Source: Pleodorina starrii
Lineage: Eukaryota; Chlorophyta; Chlorophyceae; Chlamydomonadales; Volvocaceae
Length of the DNA: 64,000 bases
Assembly: GCA_030267565.1 (NCBI GenBank)
Contig: BRXU01000008.1
Location: forward strand, 2,108,001 to 2,172,000
Reading direction: 5' to 3'
The notes under the pieces are model-generated. The model worked only from the letters and a program-made list of their open reading frames with translations, was not told where the DNA came from and did no database searches. Shown here in pieces: positions 35,723 through 47,587 of this stretch (within the stretch, counting starts at the first letter, position 1; each line of letters begins with the position of its first letter). A program made the translations under genes and the position numbers.

Positions 35723-37662
35723 GGCCGCCGGGGCACGACCCCGACAAGTAACAGAGCCAGCGCGAGATTCTAATGGGCCCATGCGCGCCTCTCCGAATCG
35801 CTTGTATGTATGTGTATGCGGTTGTCAGTGGTGGGCGGTACGGCTGCCGTACTGCCGTACTGCGTCTCATCGTCATGCGCGTGCGTGCCCGCGTGCGTGC
35901 CGCGCGCTTCGAGCACCAAAAGTCAAGCTCCCCCAAAACCACAAGTCGAGTTAGGTTGTGCGATATGCATGCGGGGCTGCCAAAAAGCGTACATCAACCA
36001 CAACGCGGAAGAGGAGAAGGATGTGGAGGAGGAGGAGGAGGAGGAGGAGGAGGAGGGCAGAACGCGGCGCCCGCGCGTGCCGCCACAAGCCCCACCCCTC
36101 GCCCCGGGCCGTTATAATTACCCCACCGAGCCGCACCTCACGCATCAGATTTGGGTTTGTGGGCTTGCTGTCCAACCCAACCCAACCCGGCATCGTGTGT
36201 GAAATCCGATATCGACGGAACCGACTGCCACCGCGAAATGCCAATGCCACGCCACGCAAAGCAAAGCAAAGCCACGCCAAGCAAAGCCGACAGCTGCAAC
36301 AAACGACATGAGCAAAAGAGCAGCGTAGAAGGTACACACGCAAGCCAAGCCAAGCTACCGTAAACCGAGCCTTTGAGGAAAGCAAAGCCAAAAGCCAACG
36401 CCGTGAGCAGCAGAGCAGAGCAGAGCAGCGCAGAGCAGAGCAGGGCCAACGGTGCAAGCGCGGATAAACAAACCCTCCTGCAAATATTTTTTGTCTACCA
36501 ATATAGGTTTATGAGCGCAACCCCGAAAAATCGTCGCGCAGCTCGCACACACACACACGCACGCACAAATGCAAATACGAATACACATATAACACACAAA
36601 CCAGCGAGACAAGTAAGTCCTACCCGCGAAACATCCATGCATGATATTTAAAGCCGGCCGCCAGACCGCCCAGAGAAGGGAAGCGAACCGACTTCGCTCC
36701 GGAAGGCGACCGACGGCGCTACAACCGCTACTTTCCAAACTACCGGCGTATCTCTGAAGGCACCAGCACCTTTGCCGCAGCAGCAAGCAGCGCCAAGAAA
36801 AACGAAAGAACCAGACGCTCTGCCATGTCGTATTACTCTCTACACGCTCCACAAAATGTGTACTACATGTAACATTATGTAAGACCAACCGTCTCGCGCC
36901 CCAAAACGAGCGAGCGGGCGACCCACCGCCCATGACCCACACCGGCCTCCAAAGCGAACACAGGACAAGGCAGGGTCAGCAACCCGATGGCCGGTTCCTT
37001 CCACGCCAGGGCTGCCGGCGTCCTGCAAAACCTCCTCCTCCCTGTCTTCCGCCTTCCTTCCCGACCCAAATGCCGCGTCTCGCATCGCATCGCATCGCAT
37101 CTCATCGCACGCATCGCACGCCCTTCTTGCCAGCGGATCCGGCAGAGCAGTGCGCGCAGGGGGCCACTGAGGGGCGGCGTCAAAGACATCTCGCGCTGTC
37201 CGAAGAGAGACTGCAAAGACCGGATCGGTAGTCCACCGAATCAGCCTTGAGGGTGCCTCGAGAGGTCTAGCGAGCGTCCAAAAGGCCGGGCGGTGCAAGA
37301 GACACACACATACACATACACACACGCACAAACACATTCACACACCGGCGCGCGCGCGCGCGACGATCAACGATCAAGTAACCCCCTGCGCAAACCCAAA
37401 CCAACCCCGATATAAAAATCGGTGTCCCCGAACGAGTCCGCGTTATCCACTGGTCCTGCAGCCTGTTTATGCGCCTACCTCGGTTAGCGGTTGGCGGTTG
37501 CATACGCGCGCGAGAGCGCGACACCGCAGGAGCACACAACGCCAGCCACGACCGCCCCCCGCCAGTTGACACGGAACGGAACGGAACGGAATGGAATGCG
37601 GCGTGGAGGGCTTCCCCCCGCGCGCCGCGCAAAAAGTAGCTGTGTGTATGTGTGTGTAACTG

Positions 37663-38602
37663 TTACATATCTGCCGGGCCGACACTGGCCGGGGGCGCTA
37701 ACCCGCCCACATACGGGAGACCGCCGAAGCACTCCTCTGTTGAGGAGGGGCGTACCACCTTGTCTGCACACTGCACCGGGAAGTGCTAACCGCTGCGCCG
37801 TAATCGTCACAGGACAGCGTCCACCTGATTGTCCATGTGCCAGCTAAGCTAGCCCCAGGCGCCTACTGTCCTCAGTCCACCGAACGCATGCTCTACAGCT
37901 GCGTAATCTACCAGGGCACGCACACCGGTGCCATTGCCACCTCCTATATCCTTCGGAAGCCTGCCGCCGCCCGATCTTAGTTATCCAACCACCACCTGCT
38001 ATGCAGTCTGGTCCAGGCCCTATGCAGACTCATTCCTCCACCACTGCTCTGCGGCAGCGTTGTAGTCTTCTAGGTGGCATCCCACTCCAGCCGCCCCGCG
38101 CACCAGAGGACACCATTGTCTCCAGCCTTCGACACCCCGATCTCTTTCACCCGGGGGACCAGCGGTGGGGTACGATCCCACGTCTGTGTGTGTGTGCATG
38201 CTTGCCCTCCTACTACACGGCCTCATGCGAATGCATCCTCAGCAACAGCCGACACCCCCGCATTGCGTATCGCGTGTTCGCGTCGCATCGCATCACATCG
38301 CGTCGCGGCGGGGCGTAAGTACGCACCGCACCGCACACACGCATGCTTGCATGCACATACACACCCACATGCGCACGCGCCGCGCGCCGCTGCGCGGCGC
38401 AGCGGGCACAGAAATAGAAATCGTACCCCGAGATGCGCTTGCAGTTCACGGGCGCGCTTTCGCGCAAAGAAAATGGCCGGGTCAGGTGAGGGCGGCGCAA
38501 CGTCATCCCCTGCAGCTGCTGCTGCTGATGGATGGCACGGGTACAAACATGGATGCGAGGTCCAGCATGCCTGTCTCACCACTCGCCGCCGCCTGCTGCC
38601 GC
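37663..38602 (-). terminator. Probable 3' UTR and poly(A) signal of the VARL gene
   Basis: On the minus strand the first clear TGTAA after the VARL stop codon is at 37,667-37,663, about 940 nt downstream. The intervening sequence has no convincing reading frame. Long 3' UTRs of this size are common in green algae. Confidence 0.4.
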
Positions 38603-41600
38603 CTACCATTGGCCGTACCATCCATCGGCGACGAAGCCGTCACCGTTCACCGGACCGCAGCCGTCGGCGGCGACGGCGACGGCGGCGGCGACGTCGCCGC
38701 CGGCGGCCGCATCCGCCTCGCATCCGCTTCGCGGCGCCATCGCCGCCGCCATGATGCCCATCGGAACGCCAGCGGCGGACCTGGACGGCCGAACCACCGG
38801 TTGGTGTTGTACCTGCTGCTGATGCCGCTGCTGCAGTAGCATCTCCTGTTGTTGTTGTTGTTGCTGCTGCTGGTGCTGCTGTGGCGGCGGCATCACCCAG
38901 GCCTCCTCATCGGGCTGAAGCTGAATATGCGGGTGGTGGTGGTGGTGGTGGTGGTAGTAAGGGTGGTGGTGGTGGGGGTGGGGGTGCGGCGGCGGCGGCA
39001 GCGATGGCGGCGGCGCCATCGGATCTTGCGTGCCGTACGACGACTCGTATGGGTACTGTGGCGACGGCGCGTCCGGATCTCCGGCGGCGGAGTGACTTGG
39101 CATTGGGTACGGCACCGGGTACGACTCTACGGGCCTGACAGGCCCGCCCATGGGGTGAGGTGGCGGCGGCGGCGGCGGCGAGTCGACCCATCGTCCCATC
39201 GGCGGCGGGCCGTAGTAGCCGTTGCCCCTGCCTCCGCTGCCTCCGCCGCCGACGGCGGCGTCTTCTGGAAGATGCGCGGACGCCTCGGCGGCCGCTGCGG
39301 CGGCGCCGCCGGGCTCTCCGGCGGCGGCAGCGGCGGCAGCTGAGTCCATCATGTACATCCTCGAGGCACGTGACGGTGTACGGCACAGGTGCGGCGGCGG
39401 CGGCGGCTGCAGGCCTCCCGGCACCATGGCAACCATCGGCGACCACCCGCCGCCGCCGCCACAAGCCATCGCCGGCGGCGGTGGCGCCGCCGCCGCCGCC
39501 GGATGCATCCCACCGGCCGGCATGACGCGCGGCCGTCCGTACGGCGAGTACGGCCCAGGAAAAGCCTGGCAGTACGCGGCAGGGTACGGCGGCGGGTAGG
39601 CCGGGAAGTAGCCCGCGTGGTAGTACGCTGGGTAGCCGCGGTAGAACGAACGCCGTACAGGGCCCACTGCGTGCGGCGGCGGCGGCGGCGCCGCCGCCAT
39701 GCCGCCTGACGGCGCGCTGGTGAGCTGGGCGGCGGCGGCGGCGGAGCCGCGGCTCCGATGGATGCCCGCGCAGGCGTCCGCCAGTACGGAAGGATCGTCT
39801 TGTACGGATGTGCCAGCGGCGCCGACGGCACCGCCGTGATGCACCGCCATCCATGTGGGCTGCGACGGCTGCTGCTGCTGCTGCTGCGGCGGCGGCGGCG
39901 GCGGCTGCTGGGACAGCGGCGGCGACGGCGAAGACTGCTGCCCGCCGGCGGCGACGGCGGCAGCGGCGGCGGCGGCCGTGTCGTGCAGAAGCGGCAGGCA
40001 GTTGGACGAGCCAGAGGCGCACGGCGCGGCCTTTACCGGCGGTACGTGTGCCGTAGTCATCGTCGTCGGCTGCAAGCCGCCGCCAGCGGCGGGGGCCATC
40101 AACGGCCGGCCGCCGAGGCTGCCAACGCTGCCGCCCCGAGGCCACGCCTGGACCTGCCCCCACGACGGCGGCGGCGGCCCCGACGGCGCCGACGGCGCGC
40201 GTGCGTGGTTGTACGTGTAGCCGTTACCATGGCCTGAGCCCGGCTCGCACGGCGGGCTGCCAACCTGACCGGGGCCCACACCTCCGAAACCACCGTGATT
40301 CGGGTTTTGGTTCAGGGGCGGCAAAGCTGTCGAGGAGGATCGGTGCATGCCGCCGCCGGGGGCGAAGACCCCCGGAGGCGAAGAGGTGAAACTCGGTTGG
40401 CTCGGCAGACGGCTCAGCGGCGGCGGTGCCGCCGCCGCCGGCGCCGCCGCCGCGGCGCCGCCGCCACCGGGCCAGCAGGCCATCGCCGCCGCCGCGCGGT
40501 CGACGCTGCCGGCGGCGGCGGCGGCGACCGCCGTCGAACAGCCGGTACCCGGCGTCGCCGGCAGGACTGGCGTCGCCGCTGCCGCCGCCGCGGCGCCGCC
40601 GCCAGAAGGATCCGAGCTGCAGCCACTGCCGCCGCCGCCGTCTCCGAAATGTCCGTCGCGCGCCATCGAAAACGGCGACGGGTGATGCAGTTGCGAGGAT
40701 CCGCCGCCAAGCTGCTCGCCAGTGGCGGCGTCGCCGCCGCCAAACCAGCCGCCGAAGGCGGCGGCGGCGGCGCTTGCCGCCGCCGCCGCCTGCTCCGCAC
40801 CGGCGGCGGCGGCGCCGCCGCCGCGCGCCTCCGGCGCCACAAGCTGCGCCAGCTCCTCGCCATCAGGTACGGCACCCGGGTCGCTTAGTAATTCCCACAT
40901 GGTCGCCGAGCCCGGATTGCCGTCCTCGTCGTCGGCTCCGTCGTCGTTCCACAGATCACACAACGAGTCGATCAGGACTGGCGAGCCGCCCGCAACCATG
41001 CCCTCAATGTCGCCGCCAGCGTCCGCGCCGTCAACAGGCCACTGCTGCTGCGGCGGCGATTGTGGGATGAAGTCCGTCGCCGCAACCTCCATGCACGCAG
41101 CAGCCCCATCGTTGTCGGCGCCGGCGGCGGAAGAGGCGGCGGCGCCGGCGGCGGCCCGGAAGGGCGCTGTACCGAGCAGGGAGTCAACGGCGGCGGCGGC
41201 GGCGGTGATGGTGGTTTCGGTGCCGAAGTTGTCAAGGCCGTGGTAAAGGTTGCTGGCGGCGTGGTGGTGGGTTGTGGTGGGGTAGTGTGAGGTTGGGTTG
41301 GGGTTTGGGGCTGGGGTGAGTGCGGCGGAGCGAGGGAGGGAGGGGTTGGGACCTGGTACCAGGAGGGCGGCTGGGGCCAGGGCGAGGGCAGGGTTGGGGG
41401 AGGGGGATGGGAAGGGTGAGGAGGAGGCTGGAGGGCTGCGGGTGGAGGCGGGAAGCTGCCAGCTCTCGGCAGCGGCATCGGCAGCTGCAGGATACAATGA
41501 AGAGCTGACCCAGGGCGCGGCCTGAGCCGTCACACCTGAAGCGCCACGCCGCGCCGCCGCCGCGGACCCGTCGACGCCGGCAGTGCCGCCGCCGCCGCCG

Positions 41601-43525
41601 CCGCCACCGCTGGCCGCAGCCTCCGCCGGCAAGCAATCCGAGGGCGCATCGTCGAGCACGCAGCCGCCGGCGCCGACGTCGCTGCAAGCGCCGCCGGCCG
41701 GCGAACCCCACGCCGCCGCCGCCGCCGCCGCCGTCGCCGTCTCCTCAGCCTTCACGGCGGGCGTCGCCGCCGCCGCCGTCGCCGTTTCGAGGCCCATCGC
41801 CCCGGCGGCGGCCGCCGGCGCCACGGCGGCCGCCGCCACCGCGAGCTTCGCCGCCACCGTCAGGGCCTTATGCAGCTGCTCCGCCGCGGCGCCAAAGCCG
41901 AGCGCGGGAGTAGCGATGGCGGCGGCGGCCCCGCCGCCGGCGCGCGGCGTCCCCGACGAGCCCTCCTCGGCGCTCGAGTCCTGCCCGGTGCCGCCGCCAT
42001 CGCCAAAGCTGCAGTAGCCGGCGGCGGCGGCCGCCACCGCGGCGGCGGCGGCCGCTGCCACGGGCAGCCGCAGCGGCGGCACGCGGGTGGTGCGCTTTCG
42101 GCTGACCCGCTGCTTGCCCTTGAGGACCGGCATGCCGTGGCGCGTGAGCCACTCGCCGAGAGGCTCGAGCTCGCCGTCTGGTCGGATCACTCGGATGGAC
42201 CTGGGATCCGGGAGTACGACAACAAGGCACCGCAGCGGGAGGCGACGGAGGCGACGTTAGCGAATAGATGTGGTGAGAGTGGAGAGAGTGGAAAGAGTGA
42301 AGAGAGAGGGAAGAGCAAACAACGGCGTGCAAGAGCGGGCCGGGCAGGTGCACACGCGGGGACGACGAGGGAAAGGAGGACGGTCGGCAAAGGGGAAAAC
42401 CAGTTTGGAGAGCGAGGACGTTTACTTGGGTAAGCTTGGGCTAGGTAAAATCAAGATGGGTTGCTGTCGTATTACGACACGTTGTACGACAATTATGTAC
42501 GACACATGTTCGGAGATCCGGCACGTACCGGTGCCACTTGGCCATGCTCGAGTTGCCGAGCTACGGAGGGAGGGGACCAACCACGGAGGGATGCAGCCGG
42601 GGGAGGGGGGAGGGGACACGGGGCGAGTTGAGTCATTCACGGCCTCGCTCGCTGCGCGGCAGCTGAATGACGCTTGAATCAGGGGTACGACAGGTTGGGT
42701 GGGTAGGTAGGAGGCAGGCGCAACAGGAGGACTGCAAGGCGAAGGAAAGCGTACGCGCAGGAGCGGCGAGACGCAGCAGGTACAACACTTCCACGAAACT
42801 CAAGTACGACATCGTTGTACGACACCCACCTCCGCACAAGCCGGGCGCCAAAACATACGACATGAAGTACAATGGGTACGACATGAAACAATCTTGCATT
42901 TGTAAGCCGGCAACGGAAGCAGCAAACGCGCGAGGCCGCTCAGGAGCGGTTACAGTGAGAGCAACGTCCGATCTCAGTTTGCTAATCGTCGGTCAGCTAA
43001 TCCACCACATCTCTATCTGGGCCCGCGCTACACGAGGCCAGGTCCCCATGGCCCCACGCCGCCGCCCGCCCAGGCCCCCACCTTTTCAAACTTGCTGCGG
43101 CCGATGCGTTTTCCCTTGTACGTGATGCACTCCTGAGCAGTCATGTATAGGTCGGGGTGGAAGGTGCCCCGGACGTTGCCTGCAACGAAGCGATCGCGGC
43201 GACACAGCGTGTGCGACCTGCCCAGAGTGGAAGCAGGCTCCGAGCCGTCGTCGTCGTCGTCGCCGGGCGCTCGGACCGCAACGGTGACGGGAACGGGGCC
43301 GGGAAACGGCGTGCCGATCGGCGCGGCTGCGGGCGCGGGCTTGGGAGCGGCGGTGGGGGCCGCGACACCACTGCTGCCGGCGCCGCTGATGCCGGATGCA
43401 CGTGATGCGGCGGCGGCTGCCGGGCGGGCGGCCGCAACGCTATCCGTTGCGGGCCGAGCGGTGTCCCTGAAATCCAGGACCTCCCCGGCGAGTTGCCCGG
43501 CGCTGGGGCTGAGGACGCCAGCCAT
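38603..43525 (-). CDS. VARL (RegA-like, SAND-related) domain transcription regulator, 3 exons, 1,357 aa
   Basis: Exons: 43525-43082, 42560-42529, 42200-38603; total 4,074 nt, divisible by three. Residues of about 105-185 form a SAND/VARL-type DNA-binding domain assembled across all three exons: FVAGNVRG, ITYKGKRIGRSKFEK, LGNSSMAKWHR, SIRVIRPDGELEPLGEWL, then RHGMPV. A basic stretch, RVSRKRTTR, follows and could be a nuclear localisation signal. The remaining 1,150 or so residues are low-complexity: poly-Ala, Pro, Gly and Gln runs with a His/Pro-rich block near the C-terminus, as in RegA/RLS proteins. In volvocine algae this family includes RegA, which represses growth genes in somatic cells, and stress-responsive RLS1. 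Which member this is cannot be decided. The start is the first ATG in the open frame; the frame stays open to 43,609, so an upstream exon is possible. Confidence 0.8.
42201..42528 (-). other. Intron 2 of the VARL gene
   Basis: The donor is GTACGT and the acceptor cccag. It carries copies of the TACGACA heptamer near 42,471-42,505 and, next to the acceptor, a block similar to one in several introns of the POLQ-like gene (about 42,228-42,262). Confidence 0.7.
42561..43081 (-). other. Intron 1 of the VARL gene, TACGACA-rich
   Basis: The donor is GTGGGG and the acceptor gtag. The motif TACGACA occurs repeatedly (near 42,685, 42,804, 42,816, 42,856 and 42,877), continuing the cluster in the next intron across the 32-nt exon. 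Confidence 0.7.
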
Positions 43526-46500
43526 GTCCGTCCTAGGCCACCAACGACTCTCCTCCCAGATGTCCGATGCTCGCGGTGCCGGTTGAGGAGCGCCGAATCT
43601 CGCTATCAACGCAAGTGATGGGCAAATATAAGTTGGTGTTGCACGGCTTAACGCGGCGCCATTTTACAGGAAAACGTACACCTCGGAAACGGTCCAGTAC
43701 GTAGCGGTTCCCTGTGGTCGCCCTTCTTGGCCCTGTGGGCAAGCGGAGTCCAACAACGTATGTCTCATTCAAGGAATATTTGAGATGCGAGCAAGGAAAC
43801 GTGGGCTACGCAGCGGCCTGGCGTAGCTGTGACGTTGCTGGCAATGCTTAATACCACAGCTGCGCTCAGGTTTTTAAAACCCAGCACGCTACCAATACAA
43901 TAAAGCTGATGCAATTGTACCTAAACGTAATAGTCGCAAGGGATGAAGACGCACTGTGGCCTTGATGGGGCACAAGCCAGACGACGGAGATGGACTGCTG
44001 GACGCACCTGAATCGTGGCTTTGTTATATAAATGCATCCAGGACGACCTTTAGTGCCTGGGCGCCAAGCAACCGAAGGTGCCGAGTAGGTAAACGACTGA
44101 GCACGGTTGGTTTGAAGGTTGAAGGAGCGGGTGAGCTTGAGCTATGACCGTGGTCAGCAAAACCGACAATGCTGTCGATTATCAGCTTGAAGAGCTTTGC
44201 CGATTAAGAGTCTTCAAGTGAACACTGAGAAATTTTTCCTACGATTTGTCCTAATAACCTGTCGTTCAGGGTCCCCATTATACTAGTAAATGTGCAAGAC
44301 CCTGTAAAAGTAGGGGAGAGCTGGGTTGCAAGGAGTAAATCTCTGGATGGGAATGGACGTACGCGTGTCGTAACCTGCACTGCGCTGTCTCAGTTACGAT
44401 GGGTAACCCTATACGACTCAACCAAAAGCATGTCAGGCATATAACTCTATCCTTTTATCTTAAAAATCCATCAAGGGGTGAAACTCTCCCCAAAACTCAG
44501 GGTGTTCACTGCCGGGTGTCGTCCTTGGACGACAGGGTGAGTCAGTCTAGCCGCTGAACTGGACATATCTTAAAAATTGGTGAAATTTATTGGGGACAAA
44601 CCATAAATTGTTTTGGAGGGAAAACATGCGTAAACTGTAAATGGCGCACCGCCCACGGCAACTGGCTGGGGATGCCAACGCTGCTGAAAACGCAAGATGC
44701 TCAAAGTAAAAATACATTAACAAAGAACACTACTTTGTAGTAATCGACGTCAATAATCGGCGTTTCATCAAGTACACTCCAGTTGGCCGTCCCGGTTGCC
44801 ATTTGCGCTTCCACTTGTCCGGCCGACTGGACAATCCGTTACGTCTTCTCCTGCATTTGATTTCATACATCACGCACTAGGCTACATTGCTCGCCCGCTC
44901 CTAAGTGGCGGTCGGAAATTTTGGTAGATGCGAACATAGCAGTTGGGCTCCGGTGGGTTGCAGCGACCGCGCCTCAACCCTTCCTCAACGCCCCTCCTAA
45001 GGGTTCCGTAACATCCCCACCAGCAACACCCAACCGAATGCCAAATGTGCGCTAAAGAGGGCAGATAGCGTTTGCGGCGGGTACACTGGTAAGGAATTGC
45101 TTCAGAAGTGCACCTTGGCCTTGGTGATTCGAGTGGCAGGCACTCCCCCGCCCTAGGACCCTGTGCTCCTCCTTCCTTCCCTGCCCCTTCCTCGCGCCCC
45201 GTAAAACTTAAAACTCGCCATGCAGCGCTGACACTTGGTTTTAGGCCTTAAGAAGACCAGCAGAAAAGGCTCGTGGCCAGCGACGGTTTCCGCGTCGCGT
45301 CTCAATTTCCGGCGGTGTTCAACCTCCCGAAGTGCGATCCCCTCAGCCCCGCCCTCCTCCAGGGCAGACAGGGGTCCCGCAGGATGCGCCTTTCGTCCAC
45401 TTGCAACGCATGTTCCACTCTGCACGCTCCCGATCTCCAGTTCCAGACCAAACCTCAGCGCGTGTTTTAAAGCAATTTTCAGCACTGGCCAGGTGGCCAC
45501 ACAACGCAACACCCAACCAACAACCAACAACGAACAACCACCCAGCTGTCTGTTTGCCCACCAACCCAATTCAGATCTTCTCCTCACCGAAAGGCGGGCG
45601 GTAAGTGGCAGCGGGCCGGTGCTAGTCACCCTGATCGGGGTCCAGTGTAACAACAACTACAAACCGCTGCCAGCATCCTTTCCTCCTCGCCACATCGGCT
45701 TCGTCTGTCAGTGCCGAACGCGGGGTGGAGCGGCACACTTGGGATGGGCACAGACCGTGCGGTCCCATGCAGCCTGTCTCCTGGGTTGCCCGAATCAACC
45801 GCTTTACTGTGGGCCCCAAAGGATGCCTGAGCCCGCCTGAGCCTGCCTGAGCCTGCCCGCCTGAGCCTGCGTTGGCCCCGAAGTGCGCCGCGTCGCGCGT
45901 CGCGGCTACCCCCAAATGCCAACGAGAGCACAAGACGCCAAACCAGACATATGCATCCAGGACACTGCAGCCCCGCTCCGCCCCGCTCCGCCACGCTCCG
46001 CCACGCGCCACGCTCCGGCGCTCGTCGCCTACTTCTGCTGTGTCGCCTCCGAGTTGGCGTGCAGAGTGGACAGGCCGCCATCCACTGCAAGCACCTGCGG
46101 GTGATGCGATGCGAGGCGAGGCGCGGCGCGGCGCGGCGCCCAGCCGGGAAGAGCCTTAGGGCTAAGGGTAAAGACAAGCACGAACCGATAACCGCAGCGG
46201 GGAGGGGACCGGGTGGGGGCCGGGTGGTGGTGCCTGGCTTCTTGAGGCGTCTGGGGGGCACAGGGGCCCGGAGTCATGGCGGCGTGCACCGGCTTAGTTC
46301 CGCTGGATTGGGTCCCACTGGTAAAACGGTCCATTCAGGGCTGCTGAGGTGTGGCGTCGCGGCAAAGGCGAAAGGCTCCGGGTCATCGGTTGGTCATCGG
46401 TTGGTCACGTGGCCCCACGCGCGCAGTGCAGTGCAGTGCCTGGCGGGCAGGCCGAGGGACACGCGGCAGCAGCATCCCATTCAGCCTCCCCAACGACCCG

Positions 46501-47587
46501 GAGAGGAACCTCGTCGTTGACGACTGGCGCCTCTCCTCTCCTTTCGAGCACAGCACTGCCACTCTGTTTCTGTGGCGGATTGCGCGCGCAAACAAGGGTG
46601 GCCCTTCGTTTGCGCGCGCAATCCGCCGCAGAATCGAGTCGATCGGCGGCGCCAAATCGCGGTTGCAACGGTCGCCGCCACGTCGCCACCCGAAGAAGCT
46701 ACAAGCGGCCAACCGAGCCTATGTATAAATATACCGGATTATCGCGCGTCATAGAAACGGAGTGGAGGCTTTGAGAAACGTGTTGTGGCCGTGAATAGAT
46801 TGGGTGTTGCGAGAGCGCGGGCGCGCCCGTCAGGCGCCAAACGATTGCGGGCTGGACGACAAAACGTCCGGAGAAAGGGTCCGAACCGTTTCGCACCACA
46901 ACCGGGTGATCTCGTGCCGGGGACGCAGCGGTTTTATTACATCGCGTTATTCACATGGCGTTGCTTTTGATTACAGGTGGGGCCGCGCCGGAGATGCCCT
47001 TCGGTGCCACGGGCGCCCAGCCGAGACACAAGATACGCCGGAAACAGAGACTACCGGTAAATTCCCGTTTAAAATATGAACAAATCGCGCCATCACTGCA
47101 GGTGACTTTCCTTTTCCAAGTGCCGGTAGTCTTTTTTACCCTAACTTATCACCACCCGGCGGACGCTCCCCTGTCCGCCGCGTCGTCCGCTCTGACCCTT
47201 GCTGCGGACGCCCAGCGGACGGCATGAAATCGATGGTCAAGCTTCTGTAAAGTATTGTTTTGTGGACTTCTTGTCTTGCCGTGTACCTTGTTGCATGTCA
47301 TTTCCTATGGAAACGGCGTTATTACCGGCAACCGGGCGCCAGCAGAAGCCAACAGGCCTATTGCTACTGAATTAAAATGATTACATACACATTGTTGTTT
47401 GGATAAAATAAATGGGACAACAATGCGACAGCACTGGGTCAGGTATGGTAGTAGTACCATCCATACAGGGTCAACGGTTTAAACATGGAGAGAGCAAGTA
47501 AACAAGAAGATAATTAAGGAGAGAAGGTATTGTGCGAAACTCTTGTCATACTTGGATGTATCTTGGATAAGGAATGGAGGTCCAACC
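43526..47587. other. Upstream region of the VARL gene and gene-free DNA
   Basis: The first few hundred bases are the likely VARL promoter and leader. From about 43,790 to 45,060 the DNA is AT-richer and has no long open frame. From 45,100 to 46,800 there are GC-rich frames without recognisable domains, a short cctgagcctgc repeat (45,825-45,870) and an inverted repeat at 46,574. 47,230-47,560 is AT-rich. No gene is supported. Confidence 0.4.
46574..46627. repeat. Perfect 20-bp inverted repeat with a palindromic spacer
   Basis: The arms ggcggattgcgcgcgcaaac and its reverse complement are separated by 14 bp (aagggtggcccttc), which is itself nearly palindromic. The whole 54 bp can therefore fold into one hairpin of about 25 bp. 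It could be a small foldback element or a structured RNA; nothing around it decides. Confidence 0.85.

Larger units (their letters stand above)
29641..37660. other. Gene-poor intergenic region
   Basis: No open frame here shows a recognisable domain or joins into a convincing spliced gene. The region has mixed base composition, with AT-richer stretches (29,900-30,700, 32,550-33,500) and many simple repeats. Listed separately are a palindrome cluster, a GGATTAGG-rich array, a 25-bp minisatellite and a CAC tract. Genes with several short exons and no conserved domain could be missed. Confidence 0.4.

Noticed and set aside
38600..42100. Long Ala/Arg-rich plus-strand frames opposite the VARL gene
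   Set aside because: They are shadows of GCC-rich codons in the VARL exon and show no conserved motif; the minus-strand frame is the one with a VARL core.
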